DNA of 64,000 bases, from assembly GCF_039962255.1 (NCBI RefSeq), contig NZ_JAMPKY010000003.1:1-64000 (forward strand). Direction: 5' to 3'. Numbering within the stretch: position 1 is the stretch's first letter; every line of letters begins with the position of its first letter. Source of the DNA: Leptolyngbya subtilissima AS-A7 (lineage in GTDB: Bacteria > Cyanobacteriota > Cyanobacteriia > Phormidesmidales > Phormidesmidaceae). Shown piece after piece: positions 9,296 to 18,170 of the stretch. Below the pieces are notes generated by a model that did no database searches, was not told the DNA's origin, and worked only from the letters and a program-made list of their open reading frames with translations. The position numbers and the translations under genes are program-made.

Positions 9296-10114
9296 TCAGT
9301 AAAGGGCTTGCATCAGGCGCTTGCGGTAGGTGAGGGTGAGCGGGTCGCTGTCGCCCAGCAGTTTGAAAACGGTGAGCATGGCCTTGCGACCGGCGTCACT
9401 GCGGTAGGTTCGATCGCGCTCCACCACCCCCAAAAAGCCCTCCAGGGCAGCGGCAAAATCGCCCTTTAACGCTGCCTGGCCAGCGGCCCCATAGGCGACA
9501 TCTAGATCAGAGTCTCCCAGGTCGGTTAAGGATTGGCGCAGGGTGAGCAGGCTCCGAATGCCATCGGCTTGGTCGGCGGTGGCGCGATCGCTCGGATCAA
9601 TCAAATCCAGATACTGGCTGGCTAGGGCATCATCCCCCTGCACCAGATATACTTGGGCCGCCTTGAGCAAAATCTGACCGTTGTTGGGATAGCGAGTCAG
9701 CAGCGTGGCCAGAGCTGGATAAATCTCTGTTTTGTCGCCGCTGGCCTGGGCAGCTTCAAAGGCCGCTAGATCTTGCTCCAGAGAGGATTGCAGACCTAGA
9801 CTGGACAACAACTCCCGTAGCTGCGGCTCAGGCAGCACCCCCACAAACCCCTCCTGCACCTGCCCTTGGCTGACAATGCGCACATCGGGCACCCCTTCAA
9901 CCTTAAAGGCTTTAGCCAGCTCGGGGTTGGCGTCAATATCGACTTTGGCCAAGGTGAAGTCATATTCCTGGGCCAGCTTTTCGAGCATCGGTTTGAGCAT
10001 CTGGCAGGGGCCGCACCAGGTGGCAAAAAAATCGACCAGCACCGGCTGCTCAAACGAGGGTTGCAGCACCGCTTGCTCAAACTCGGCTTGATTCACGACA
10101 ATAGACTGTCCCAT
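9296..10114 (-). CDS. cnoX: Thioredoxin-TPR co-chaperone (YbbN/CnoX type)
   Basis: This 272-residue protein has two parts. Residues 5-105 are a thioredoxin fold with an intact WCGPC site (W33-C37). Residues 115-272 are a helical TPR-like region (VYLVQGDDALASQYLDLI and AALKGDFAAALEGFLGVVERD). This is the YbbN/CnoX layout, in which the protein protects substrates under oxidative stress and hands them to chaperones such as GroEL. Unlike E. coli CnoX, which has a non-reducing SXXC site, both cysteines are present here, so it may also be redox-active. It starts 8 bp after the DUF155 gene and is probably co-transcribed with it. Confidence 0.85.
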   Translation of the reverse strand: MGQSIVVNQAEFEQAVLQPSFEQPVLVDFFATWCGPCQMLKPMLEKLAQEYDFTLAKVDIDANPELAKAFKVEGVPDVRIVSQGQVQEGFVGVLPEPQLRELLSSLGLQSSLEQDLAAFEAAQASGDKTEIYPALATLLTRYPNNGQILLKAAQVYLVQGDDALASQYLDLIDPSDRATADQADGIRSLLTLRQSLTDLGDSDLDVAYGAAGQAALKGDFAAALEGFLGVVERDRTYRSDAGRKAMLTVFKLLGDSDPLTLTYRKRLMQALY

Positions 10115-10122
10115 CGGGTACC

Positions 10123-10956
10123 TCAGTGGGGGCGGACAAATAGTTCATAGAGCGACAGCAGCACTTCTACCACAATCAGCAGCACCACATACCACTCCAG
10201 CCGCAGACCGGTTTGGTGCCGCTGAAGGTCGAGCACGGTTTCGGTAGTGCGACTGACCAGGTCGAGCTTGCGCTCTAGGGCCGAGTGGCGATCGCGAATT
10301 TCGTACTCGTCTTCCAGGCGGTGGTAGAGAGAGTCGAGCTCGGGGTATTCCCACAGCAGCTCAGGCTTATCGATGATTTCGACTCGACCCACAATTTTGT
10401 GCTGAATCATCAGCGTTTGGCCAATCTGCTTGAGCAACTGGTCGCCCTGAACACTCGGGCGGTGCTGATGTTGCAGCTCCACGGCGTAGGGCTCAATGCG
10501 GTCAAACACAGCCGCCGCACCGATCTCGTAATAGGCTAGCACCACGCTTTTAGCCATCACATCGGCCACCAAGTGCAGGCGCAACCCATCAAGGGACGAC
10601 AAAAAAATCAGTCCATCCTGCACTTTGCCACTGCTGTTAGGGGCCAAGCGAATAGTGGCAGCTTCGGTTTCAGGGTGGTCGATAGGGTTGGCAATGTGGG
10701 GCCTGAGGCTGGTAATAAAAGCCTGTTCTGCGTCGGCAGAAAGGCCAAACAGCACCACGGCGCCGTAGCTAAACAGCACCCCCTGACCGCCCTCTCCAAC
10801 GGGCACCATCAGCGGCGAAGACGGCACCAGTGCTGGACCGCTAGGTTTGGCTAGGGCACCTAAATCAATACTTTGGCCCAAAAAATAGGCTCGTACAGCC
10901 ACGTCGTCGGTGCGATCGGAGGCTGCCGTAACCGTCTCTGATATAACAGTAGTCAT
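10123..10956 (-). CDS. DUF155 / RMD1 family membrane protein
   Basis: The 277 residues follow the DUF155 (RMD1/Sif2) pattern: an N-terminal alpha/beta domain, then FSYGAVVLFGLS, a middle VLAYYEIGAAAVFDRIEP, and a long helical region with PELLWEYPELDSLYHRLEDEYEIRDR. One membrane helix lies near the C-terminus (EWYVVLLIVVEVLLSLYELF, about 253-272). Yeast members act in mitochondrial translation or at membrane contact sites. The bacterial role is not established. The protein is probably anchored with its bulk in the cytoplasm. The gene is directly followed by the thioredoxin-TPR gene. Confidence 0.8.
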   Translation of the reverse strand: MTTVISETVTAASDRTDDVAVRAYFLGQSIDLGALAKPSGPALVPSSPLMVPVGEGGQGVLFSYGAVVLFGLSADAEQAFITSLRPHIANPIDHPETEAATIRLAPNSSGKVQDGLIFLSSLDGLRLHLVADVMAKSVVLAYYEIGAAAVFDRIEPYAVELQHQHRPSVQGDQLLKQIGQTLMIQHKIVGRVEIIDKPELLWEYPELDSLYHRLEDEYEIRDRHSALERKLDLVSRTTETVLDLQRHQTGLRLEWYVVLLIVVEVLLSLYELFVRPH

Positions 10957-11228
10957 GGGAAATTAGGGTAGAAAACAGGCGATATCCGGCAGCGCGAAGG
11001 ACTGGGTCTCACTCCTTCGGCCGGTGGTGAAAACTGTTGCAGAACGCCGATACTAGAGAAATGTTCCTCACATCCCATCGTAGGTTATGTTAAAAACTGG
11101 CACGGGTTGACATCAGGTAGCAATACGGCAATGCCCTTGGCTAGCCTCTGTCTCTAAAAGTGCAAGCCAATTGGGTGCTGTTATTACCGCCATGGGCGGT
11201 TCGGGTATTGTGATGTAGGGCCGCAGCC

Positions 11229-11804
11229 ATGAAGCGTGTGGTATTTATTCTTGGGGTTTTAGAAGACGAAGACGTTGACTGGCTGATTGATGCTGGTCAG
11301 CGTCGAGAACTGCAACCGGGAGAGGTGTTGATTAGTGAGGGTGCCGCCTGCGACGATATTTTCCTCATTCTAAACGGTAGCTTGGAGGTTTCGGTGGCAG
11401 CCATGGGCGACCAGTCCATTGCCCAGCTGGCAACTGGTGAAGTGGTCGGCGAAATGTCGTTTGTTGACGGTCAACCGCCTTCTGCAACGGTGACGGCCCT
11501 CGAACCTGGCATTGTGTTGGCTATTTCCTGTAGTCAGCTGCGCCACAAGCTCCAGCAAGATATGTGGTTTGCCTCGCGCTTTTATCGAGCTTTGGCCATC
11601 TTGCTCTCTAGCCGCCTGCGCAGCACCGTCAAGCATTTGCAGGGTGAACACTGGCGTCCTGTGGCTAACCCCGATGATGCCGGGCTCGACGAGATGGGCG
11701 ATATGCTCTCTATGGGAAACATTCGCTTTGACTGGATGCTCAAGCGTCTGCGCAACGTTAACTCTAACCCCTGGGAAGAACTTGAGGTGGACTCTGCCGA
11801 CTAG
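11229..11804 (+). CDS. Cyclic-nucleotide-binding-domain protein without a DNA-binding domain
   Basis: This 191-residue protein has a CNB beta-roll at about residues 15-125 (LQPGEVLISEGAACDDIFLILNG, then GEMSFVDGQPPSATVTA). The phosphate-binding cassette has its conserved Gly-Glu, but Pro replaces the Arg that normally contacts the cyclic phosphate just before Ser-Ala. The last 65 residues are helical (LAILLSSRLR, then a polar tail) and contain no helix-turn-helix, so it is not a CRP-type transcription factor. It may be a cNMP sensor acting through protein contacts, or it may no longer bind nucleotide. Ligand and partner are unknown. Confidence 0.8.
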   Translation: MKRVVFILGVLEDEDVDWLIDAGQRRELQPGEVLISEGAACDDIFLILNGSLEVSVAAMGDQSIAQLATGEVVGEMSFVDGQPPSATVTALEPGIVLAISCSQLRHKLQQDMWFASRFYRALAILLSSRLRSTVKHLQGEHWRPVANPDDAGLDEMGDMLSMGNIRFDWMLKRLRNVNSNPWEELEVDSAD

Positions 11805-12178
11805 GGCTTTCCCCAACATTCAGTCTCTAAGCTGCCGCTTGGCTTCGTTAATCGGAGCGAAAAGTCAAACATTTTTGCTGAATGCAGCCCACATTCATCG
11901 CCTAAGAAAGATTCTGCTACCATTCAGGCAAGGCAACTAGGGGGTAATATAGAGCAACCGTTGGGCGCACCCCCATGGCTATGCCCCTCCTGGCTAAAGG
12001 TAAGCTGGCGTAAGTGAGCTTAAGTTTGGGCTATATCTGCGGTGGTTAAAACTGGCTCACAGGAGCGATCGCGGCGATGGGGTGGGTTAAACGCGATATG
12101 CTCTACGTTTCCCTGGTGATTAAGGTCGTCGTTTCATTCTCAACCGATTCTGAGCTCCGTTTTTGCTAGTGACAGCGC
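11805..12178. other. Intergenic region, no gene seen
   Basis: These 374 bp lie between the CNB and FHA genes. I see no convincing ORF, terminator with a T-run, or RNA gene. A HIP1 site occurs near 12065. The 3' part probably carries the FHA gene promoter. Confidence 0.5.
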
Positions 12179-12634
12179 ATGCCACTCCACACCAAACTCA
12201 GTAATATTCTCATTGTTGAAGATAGCAAAGGCCGCCGAGAAATTGTCTTGGATGGGTCGGTATATTCCATTGGGCGAGATCCTAAGTGCGACATTCGCCT
12301 GTCGTCGCAGTTTGTGTCGCGGCACCACGCCACCTTGGTGCAACTGCCGAAGGACGATGACACGTTTTACTACCGCATAGTTGACGGCAACCTAAAGGGC
12401 AAACCCAGCGCCAATGGAATGCTGATCAACGGACGCAAGCTCCAGGCCCACGACCTCAAAAATGAAGATGAGATTGTGTTTGGGCCCCAAGCTCGCGCTA
12501 TCTACTACCAGCTCAAGCGCGATAGCCAGTCGACTCTGCCCCCCGACGAGTTTGATATCACCCTCATTAGCCCCAACATGGTTGAAGAGGGCGATGAGGA
12601 GTCGGATAGTCTAGATGATGATACCGAGATCTAG
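12179..12634 (+). CDS. FHA domain protein
   Basis: This 151-residue protein is essentially one forkhead-associated domain, about residues 10-110. It shows the family residues YSIGRDPKCDIRL (Gly-Arg), VSRHHATLV (Ser-x-x-His) and SANGMLINGRKL (Asn-Gly), which bind phosphothreonine peptides. A short acidic tail (EEGDEESDSLDDDTEI) ends it. FHA proteins read Ser/Thr kinase signalling. The kinase partner is not in the window. The gene converges on a small hypothetical gene. Confidence 0.9.
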   Translation: MPLHTKLSNILIVEDSKGRREIVLDGSVYSIGRDPKCDIRLSSQFVSRHHATLVQLPKDDDTFYYRIVDGNLKGKPSANGMLINGRKLQAHDLKNEDEIVFGPQARAIYYQLKRDSQSTLPPDEFDITLISPNMVEEGDEESDSLDDDTEI

Positions 12635-12666
12635 CCCATCGCCTGGTGGGTTTGAAGGCCTGGGTC

Positions 12667-12984
12667 TTAGACCAAGGCAACAATAGCCTGGTTAACGGCG
12701 CTGAACACCTGCTCACAGTGATTATTGTGGCGCAGGGGCAGTTCTTGATTGCTGACAACTAGGTTCACCGAGGCTGCGTCAGCAGCTACGGTAGGTGGAC
12801 TGATCAGCACCTCAATGGTGGTGAGCTGAGCCAGGGAAACCTGTCCTGGCTGTTCTTTGGCCATTAGATAGTCGCTGGTTTCGTAGACCATATTGAGCCC
12901 GAAGGCTTGCAGCGAGCTAACAATTGCATCGCGCAGCCGAGCGGTGGTTGCTGAGATAGGAAGTGTGTTGGTATACCGGGCCAT
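12667..12984 (-). CDS. Conserved-looking hypothetical protein
   Basis: From the ATG at 12984 the product is 105 residues; the ATG at 13008 would add eight atypical residues. It is soluble, with an N-terminal helix (RLRDAIVSSLQAFGLNMVYET) and alternating strands (LMAKEQPGQVSLAQLTTIEVLISPP, SVNLVVSNQELPL), which suggests a small alpha/beta protein. No catalytic motif or known family is recognised. It converges on the FHA gene and diverges from tmk. Confidence 0.6.
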   Translation of the reverse strand: MARYTNTLPISATTARLRDAIVSSLQAFGLNMVYETSDYLMAKEQPGQVSLAQLTTIEVLISPPTVAADAASVNLVVSNQELPLRHNNHCEQVFSAVNQAIVALV

Positions 12985-13184
12985 AGGCGTCCTCGATGAG
13001 ACCATCATAACTACAAGTTAGCGCATGGTCGTGGCGGGCATGTTCTGACAAGCCCACACTGAGCTGCACCCTTGACCTTAGTATGCACTAGTCCGGTTTG
13101 TATCTTAGTGTATACCATAGCTTGCTGGGGGTCTGGGCTATGGCCCCCTTGTCTGTAAGCTTGAGAGGCGATATTGGACGAACT

Positions 13185-13868
13185 ATGCCGGGTAAGCTGC
13201 TGGTATTTGAAGGGGTGGAGGGCTGTGGCAAATCGACTCAGCTAAAGCTCCTGCATAGCGCTCTAGGGAAAAGCGATCGCCTCCAGCAGCTTCAGCAGCA
13301 GGGGCTGATTCCCCGAATTCTCGCCACTCGCGAGCCGGGGGGCACAGAGTTGGGTTTGGGTCTGCGCCAGCTGTTGCTGGGCGATCAGGGCGGGGCGGCG
13401 ATGGCTAGTCGGGCTGAGCTGCTGCTCTACGCCGCCGATCGCGCCCAGCATGTTGAAGAGTTGATGAAGCCGGCTTTGGCGCAGGGCTGCTGGGTGCTGT
13501 GCGATCGCTACACCGACTCCACCGTGGCCTACCAGGGTTATGGGCGCGGCCTCGACCTGAGGCTGATTGACCAGCTCAACCAGGTGGCCACTGGGGGGCT
13601 GGTGCCCGACCTCACCCTGTGGCTCAAGCTTGATGCCGCTACGGGGCTGGCCCGCACTCGCCAGCGAGGGGCCGCCGATCGCATGGAGCAGGCCGATCTG
13701 GGGTTTCATCAGCGGGTGCAGGTGGGCTTTGAGGCCCTGGCGGCACGGCATTCAGAACGGATTGTGGCGATCGATGCGATGGGGACAGTCGATGCCGTCG
13801 CCGCCGAAATTTTTGCCGTTGTAGAAGGACATTTGCAGCAGTGGTACGCCCCCAGTTTGACGGCTTAG
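13185..13868 (+). CDS. tmk: Thymidylate kinase
   Basis: The ATG at 13185 gives MPGKLLVFEGVEGCGKSTQL with the P-loop at residues 10-18 and a 227-residue protein; a longer frame from 13098 adds unlikely sequence. Tmk hallmarks are LATREPGGTELG (DR/E-P box), LLLYAADRAQHVEELMKPAL, and CDRYTDSTVAYQGYGRGLD. It phosphorylates dTMP to dTDP in DNA precursor synthesis. The 3' end overlaps holB by 28 nt, a common pairing that suggests translational coupling. Confidence 0.95.
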   Translation: MPGKLLVFEGVEGCGKSTQLKLLHSALGKSDRLQQLQQQGLIPRILATREPGGTELGLGLRQLLLGDQGGAAMASRAELLLYAADRAQHVEELMKPALAQGCWVLCDRYTDSTVAYQGYGRGLDLRLIDQLNQVATGGLVPDLTLWLKLDAATGLARTRQRGAADRMEQADLGFHQRVQVGFEALAARHSERIVAIDAMGTVDAVAAEIFAVVEGHLQQWYAPSLTA

Positions 13869-14809
13869 TGGGCCAAGACACCGCTGTTGCTCTGCTCTGT
13901 CGCGCAGTGGAGCAGCGGCGAGTGGCTCCCGCCTACCTGTTTGCTGGCCCCCACGGAATCGGACGGCGGCTAGCGGCGGAGCACTTTGCCGAAATTTTGT
14001 TTGCCCCGCCCTCTGGGGCACCGCCAGCCGCCCTGGAGCGACGCATTGCCCAGCGCAACCACCCCGACCTGTTGTGGGTCGAACCGACCTATTTACACCA
14101 GGGCAAGCTCATTGCGGCTTCCCATGCGGCTGAGGAGGGGATCGCCCGCAAAAGCCCGCCTCAAACCCGCCTAGAGCAGGTGCGTCAGATCGCCCAATTC
14201 TTGAGCCGTCCGCCCTTGGAAGCACCCCGCGCCGTAGTCGTGGTTGAGGCGGCTGAAACTATGGCCGAGGGGGCGGCCAACGCCCTGCTGAAAACCTTGG
14301 AAGAGCCCGGTCAGGCAACGATTATTTTGCTGGCCCCTGGTCCACAATCGCTGTTGCCTACCTTGGTGTCACGCTGTCAGACGGTTCCCTTTCAGCGGCT
14401 AAACGCGACCGATATGGCAACGGTGCTCCACCGGGTAGGGCAAGCTGAGGTGCTAGGGCAACCGCAAATTTTGGCGATGGCCCAGGGGAGCCCAGGGAGT
14501 GCGATCGCTGCCTATCAACAGCTTCAAACCATTCCTGCTGACCTGCTCAACGCCCTGCACCAGCCCCCCCGCAGTCTGCGCGAAGCCCTAGAACAGGGTC
14601 GCCAAGTAGCCAAAACTCTCGACACCGAATCGCAGCTCTGGTTGCTTGATTACCTGCTCAACTGGTACTGGCAAAGCTACCCAGCCGCCAGCCCCGAATG
14701 GCTACCAAAACTTGAAGCCGCCAAGGGCCACCTGCGCCGCTTCGTGCAGCCCCGCTTGGTGTGGGAAGTGATGCTGATGGCTCTAGTCGAATCGCAAGGA
14801 AACCACTAG
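13841..14809 (+). CDS. holB: DNA polymerase III subunit delta prime
   Basis: This 322-residue protein begins at a GTG inside tmk. It has the clamp-loader fold: FDGLVGQDTAVALL, a P-loop-like segment AGPHGIGRRLAA whose Lys-Thr/Ser is replaced by Arg-Arg, and AAETMAEGAANALLKTLEEPGQATIILLAPGPQSLLPTLVSRCQ, the AAA+ sensor region. Loss of the Walker lysine fits delta prime, which is a structural, non-ATP-binding clamp-loader subunit. It helps load the beta clamp on DNA. The tmk-holB overlap implies one transcript. Confidence 0.93.
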   Translation: MVRPQFDGLVGQDTAVALLCRAVEQRRVAPAYLFAGPHGIGRRLAAEHFAEILFAPPSGAPPAALERRIAQRNHPDLLWVEPTYLHQGKLIAASHAAEEGIARKSPPQTRLEQVRQIAQFLSRPPLEAPRAVVVVEAAETMAEGAANALLKTLEEPGQATIILLAPGPQSLLPTLVSRCQTVPFQRLNATDMATVLHRVGQAEVLGQPQILAMAQGSPGSAIAAYQQLQTIPADLLNALHQPPRSLREALEQGRQVAKTLDTESQLWLLDYLLNWYWQSYPAASPEWLPKLEAAKGHLRRFVQPRLVWEVMLMALVESQGNH

Positions 14810-14827
14810 GGCCGCTCTCCTGCTTAC

Positions 14828-15421
14828 TCACAAGGGGCGTATAAACAACTGGGTGAAATAATAGGTGCTACCCCTTTGCCAGACGCCTACCCCCGTTTCA
14901 GTAAAGCCCGATCGCAGGACATTTTCTCGGTGCCCTGGGCTATCCATCCAGCCCTGCACGGCTAGAGGGGCAGGGTCGGGGGCATTGGTGCTGGTAAACA
15001 AATTTTCGCCCACCATGGCGTAGAGAATGTTTGCCTCTGATACCCGCTGAGCCGGGGCATCCCCTGTGGGGCTAACGTGGCCAAAAAAGTTTTCGACAGC
15101 CATGCGCTGGCTGTACTGGCGCGCTACCTGGGCCAATGGCCCGTTGGGCTGTAGAGGATTGAGGCCCTCCTGCTGTCGAATCTCATTGATGCGCTCATAG
15201 ACCAGGGTTTCCATCTCGGTGACAGCCGATGACTGGGCTCCTGTCGCGTCTGGCTCTGCAGGCGGCTCTCGCCCAATGCGAGTAACTGGAGGAATGCGTT
15301 CGACCAGTTGTTCTAAATCGGTAGGCTCGCAACCAACCAGCGCCAGGGCCACAGCGACAAAACCAACGGCTTGACGAATGTAGATAAAGCGTTTGACAAA
15401 AGGCATCGAGAACAGTTTCAA
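14828..15421 (-). CDS. CAP/SCP-domain lipoprotein
   Basis: This 197-residue protein has a hydrophobic leader (residues 12-30) ending in the lipobox LVGC, with Cys31 as lipidation site. After a proline-rich linker, a CAP domain (about 70-195) shows the expected motifs: VYERINEIRQQEGLNPLQ, VARQYSQRMAVENFFGHVSPTG, GENLFTS and WMDSPGHRENVLRSGFTETGVG. Bacterial CAP proteins are secreted or envelope-attached and of mostly unknown function. The gene converges on holB with 18 bp between the stops. Confidence 0.85.
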   Translation of the reverse strand: MKLFSMPFVKRFIYIRQAVGFVAVALALVGCEPTDLEQLVERIPPVTRIGREPPAEPDATGAQSSAVTEMETLVYERINEIRQQEGLNPLQPNGPLAQVARQYSQRMAVENFFGHVSPTGDAPAQRVSEANILYAMVGENLFTSTNAPDPAPLAVQGWMDSPGHRENVLRSGFTETGVGVWQRGSTYYFTQLFIRPL

Positions 15422-15586
15422 GCTCAGTCCTGGCTACACCCTAGCGCAACGGGCTCATTCTCTTGGGCATGACCAGGGCTGGTTCGGGGGAAGTGCCCAC
15501 TTGTGGAGAGGGATACTAAGAGACAGATTTGTCATCCCAGATGAGTTTTTGAATTGAGGCTCAAGACGGCCTGAGCTGATGACTGT

Positions 15587-16666
15587 CTAATCCTCTTCGA
15601 CCATTAGCCGCCAGCGGATGGTTTGGGAGGTGACGCTGTCGATTTCACCCAAGCGCACTTGGACAGTTTCGCTGGTGACGGGGCCGAGGGCGGTGAGCAG
15701 GGCGCGCAGGTTGGGGGTGCTTTCGCCGCTGTCGACAAACACCCGTTCTGCCAATTGGTTGAGGCGCTTCCAAACGGTGTAGAGCTTGACGGCGGTTTGT
15801 TCGATCTGGGCCGCCTGGGCCACCATGTCGGCGGCGGAGTTGAGGCAGCCTACCCGCAGGGCTTCTTCGAGGGCCAGTTCTAAATCAATGCCGCTGGCTT
15901 CAAGTAGCTGTACCTGATTGGCGGAGGCCAGATACTTTGACAGGTAGCGAGCCTCGGCAGTGACCTGTTTGAGGGTGTCCAAATCAGGGTTTAGCTCCAC
16001 CTCGGTTTTGAGGGTGCTCTGGTGCACAGAGGGCAGCTTCTCCATCTCCTTCACTAAGGGGGCAATGTAGCGGGTGGGGATGGTGTTGTTGGCGGCCTTT
16101 TCCCGCAGGGTTTCGGGAATCAGGTCGGAGGTCATGGCGGCCCATTCGTTGGCCACCTGACGCACCTCGCGGCGGGTGATGTGGTCGCCTTTACGGGCGG
16201 AGTCGCTGACTAGCTGCTGCACTTCGGGGGCAGATTTGGCGGTTTCGACAAAGGCGCGTTTGCTGAACTGGTTGACCTCTTTGGGGGTAAGCATGCCCGC
16301 GTCGAGCAGCTGGTCGGCGCTTTCAGCAAGTTCGATCAGGTTATAGGCGTGGCTTTTGGTGATTTCGCGATCCTTAAGCCAGTTGAGAAAGCCGGTGCCG
16401 CGCCCGTCGCCGCCCTTCTTTTCGCGATCGCGCACTGTCCGCAAAATTCTTCCTCGCCAGATGTCGGTTTGCAGGTCGAAGCGATCGCACACCTGCCAGG
16501 CCGCCTCCATCTGCTGGTTAAACTCGTAGTCAGAGATTTTTTCGTCGGTGGGGTCGGGGAGGGCAAAGGTCAGCTCCCCTGCCTGCATCGCTGACTCAAT
16601 TACCTCAGAAGAATAGGGCATTGCCGCCGTCATACTGTTGTTACCATTTGCGCACAGGGTGTTCAT
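15587..16666 (-). CDS. Hypothetical protein with helical, ParB/KorB-like N-terminal half
   Basis: This is a 359-residue, mainly helical soluble protein. Starts at 16666, 16633 or 16618 are all possible. The N-terminal half (GFLNWLKDREITKSHAYNLIELAESADQLLDAGMLTPKEVNQFSKRAF...DHITRREVRQVANEW) resembles the recognition-helix pattern of DNA-binding ParB/KorB or DUF3102-type proteins, in which a bacterial 'choose, stop, repeat' helix bundle tests DNA. The C-terminal half is helical and Leu-rich. I do not recognise a named family, so DNA binding is inference. No parA or plasmid gene is adjacent. Confidence 0.6.
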   Translation of the reverse strand: MNTLCANGNNSMTAAMPYSSEVIESAMQAGELTFALPDPTDEKISDYEFNQQMEAAWQVCDRFDLQTDIWRGRILRTVRDREKKGGDGRGTGFLNWLKDREITKSHAYNLIELAESADQLLDAGMLTPKEVNQFSKRAFVETAKSAPEVQQLVSDSARKGDHITRREVRQVANEWAAMTSDLIPETLREKAANNTIPTRYIAPLVKEMEKLPSVHQSTLKTEVELNPDLDTLKQVTAEARYLSKYLASANQVQLLEASGIDLELALEEALRVGCLNSAADMVAQAAQIEQTAVKLYTVWKRLNQLAERVFVDSGESTPNLRALLTALGPVTSETVQVRLGEIDSVTSQTIRWRLMVEED

Positions 16667-16905
16667 TCTCCCACGTCTGCCTGCTTTACCGCGCGATGGT
16701 CAAAGACCTGTAGCCTTCGCTATGCCGCTAAGCCCGCATAGCCCAATGTCTGGAGCATGCTTTGGGGAGGATCCCTTAACCCATCGAGGCGCAAAGCTGC
16801 CTAAAAACTCCCGCGATAAGCTTCGTGAAAGCCACCGCGAGGATTAATTTTGCGGATGGTAGGATGGCCAGGTGAACCCTGAAATTCGACCTTAAAAAGC
16901 TATAT

Positions 16906-17535
16906 ATGAAGGGATCAGGATTGCCCATGCCATCAAACGTGTTGCGGAAATTTTCCTTCGGAGCGATCGCGCTACTATCTGCGGGGTCACTGTCCGTAGC
17001 CCCGGCCCTCGCTCAGGAGAGTCGGGCTCTAACCGAAAATCCAGCCCTGATTCGAGGCTGTCGTCAGCTCAACCGAGCCACCGAAGTTTTTGACAACTCC
17101 ACTTTAGGTCCGATCGCAACCCGCATTGGCACTCTACAGGCGGGCACCCAGGTGAGCTTGACCGGGGCAACTTCCCCAGGGCGAGCCCAGGTTTTTCTGA
17201 GAAGCGGCACTCTGTCTTCGGCACAGCCCGTAGGCTGGATTAACGCCAGCGTTCTGACCGCCTGCGGTAGCACTCCGATTCCTGCTACCAAGGCCTGCTT
17301 TAGGGCCGATCGTGAAATGGTGGTTAGGTCTAGCCCCACAGCCGGCTCTAGCGCCGTTGCTGGCTACAACGTCGGCGACACCGTAATCGCCAGCGCTAAC
17401 CCACCGACCCAGCAAACCTCCACAGACGGTCGCCGCTGGATGCAGGTGACTATTTATAACGGCAGTACTGGCTGGATTGCCCGCACTGGTACCAATGGCC
17501 TAGGCAATAACGTAACGCCAATCACCTGTCCTTAA
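16906..17535 (+). CDS. Secreted protein with two SH3b-like domains
   Basis: This 209-residue protein has a signal peptide (about residues 14-36, ending APALAQ). The mature part contains two repeats of about 65 residues. Each begins with a Cys (CRQLNRATEVFDN..., CFRADREMVVRSSPTAGSS), runs through a Val/Gly-rich strand and ends with a Trp-Ile (VGWINASVLTAC, TGWIARTG), the bacterial SH3 pattern. Four cysteines may form a disulfide in each domain. Such proteins usually bind cell wall or periplasmic partners. The start may be the ATG at 16906 or the one at 16927. A strong hairpin follows the stop. Confidence 0.75.
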   Translation: MKGSGLPMPSNVLRKFSFGAIALLSAGSLSVAPALAQESRALTENPALIRGCRQLNRATEVFDNSTLGPIATRIGTLQAGTQVSLTGATSPGRAQVFLRSGTLSSAQPVGWINASVLTACGSTPIPATKACFRADREMVVRSSPTAGSSAVAGYNVGDTVIASANPPTQQTSTDGRRWMQVTIYNGSTGWIARTGTNGLGNNVTPITCP

Positions 17536-17568
17536 AAAACAGCCGTCAGCGCTTAGCGATTTGACATG

Positions 17569-17608
17569 TCAAAGCCCTCCTTCAATTCGTGTTGAAGGAG
17601 GGCTTTGA
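17569..17608. terminator. 17-bp perfect hairpin between convergent genes
   Basis: Bases 17569-17585 pair perfectly with 17592-17608 around a 6-nt loop. It lies between the SH3b gene and the DUF4168 gene. Only a weak T-tract flanks it, but position and strength suit a bidirectional terminator. Confidence 0.7.
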
Positions 17609-17681
17609 TCTAAAATCTAGGCTCTTAGTCTCCAGGACCCTGGCCTTAGAACAGTTGAGGCGCTGGATTACCTACTGATGA

Positions 17682-18170
17682 CTACTCAGCCAGTCGCTCG
17701 ACAATCACTTGTTGCAGAGCGGGATCTGCCTGGGCCTGAGCCATAATCTGCTCAAACTCTTCAATGCTCAGCGATTCAGCCTCAATGGCGGCCTGCATTT
17801 CAGTTCGAGCGCCCTCGCGCAGGGTGGCAACCTGTTCAGCCGCAGCCGCAAACTGCTCAGCCTGCTCTGGCGGAACTTCGGCAGCCGCTTCAGGAGACTG
17901 CTGCGATTCAGCGATCGCATTATAGTCATCCACCGTTAGTCCCTGGGCCTCGACAGCGGCAACCAGGTCAGCTTGCACCGCCTGTTGAATGGTTTGAATT
18001 GCCTGATAGGCGCTGACAAAACGGTCGATTTGGGTCTCAGATACCTCTGCTGGGGCAGCCTGAGCCGGTGCTGGCGCTGGTGCTTCTTGCTCCTGGGCTA
18101 CGGCAGCGGCCGGAACACCTAGCAGCAGGGTGGCAGCCAGAAGACCTTTAAACAGTGTGGAAGGTTTCAT
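17682..18170 (-). CDS. DUF4168 family secreted protein
   Basis: From the ATG at 18170, with GAGGAT about 9 nt upstream, the product is 162 residues; an upstream extension to 18269 looks non-coding. A signal peptide (FKGLLAATLLLGVPAAAVAQ) precedes a short Ala/Pro/Glu linker. A helical domain with VSETQIDRFVSAYQAIQTIQQ and ending ALQQVIVERLAE is typical of DUF4168. The domain's role is unknown; these are periplasmic or surface proteins in cyanobacteria and proteobacteria. Confidence 0.75.
   Translation of the reverse strand: MKPSTLFKGLLAATLLLGVPAAAVAQEQEAPAPAPAQAAPAEVSETQIDRFVSAYQAIQTIQQAVQADLVAAVEAQGLTVDDYNAIAESQQSPEAAAEVPPEQAEQFAAAAEQVATLREGARTEMQAAIEAESLSIEEFEQIMAQAQADPALQQVIVERLAE

Noticed and set aside
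12650-12680. Imperfect hairpin between the FHA gene and the next gene considered as a terminator
   Set aside because: It has a mismatch and no T-run on either strand.
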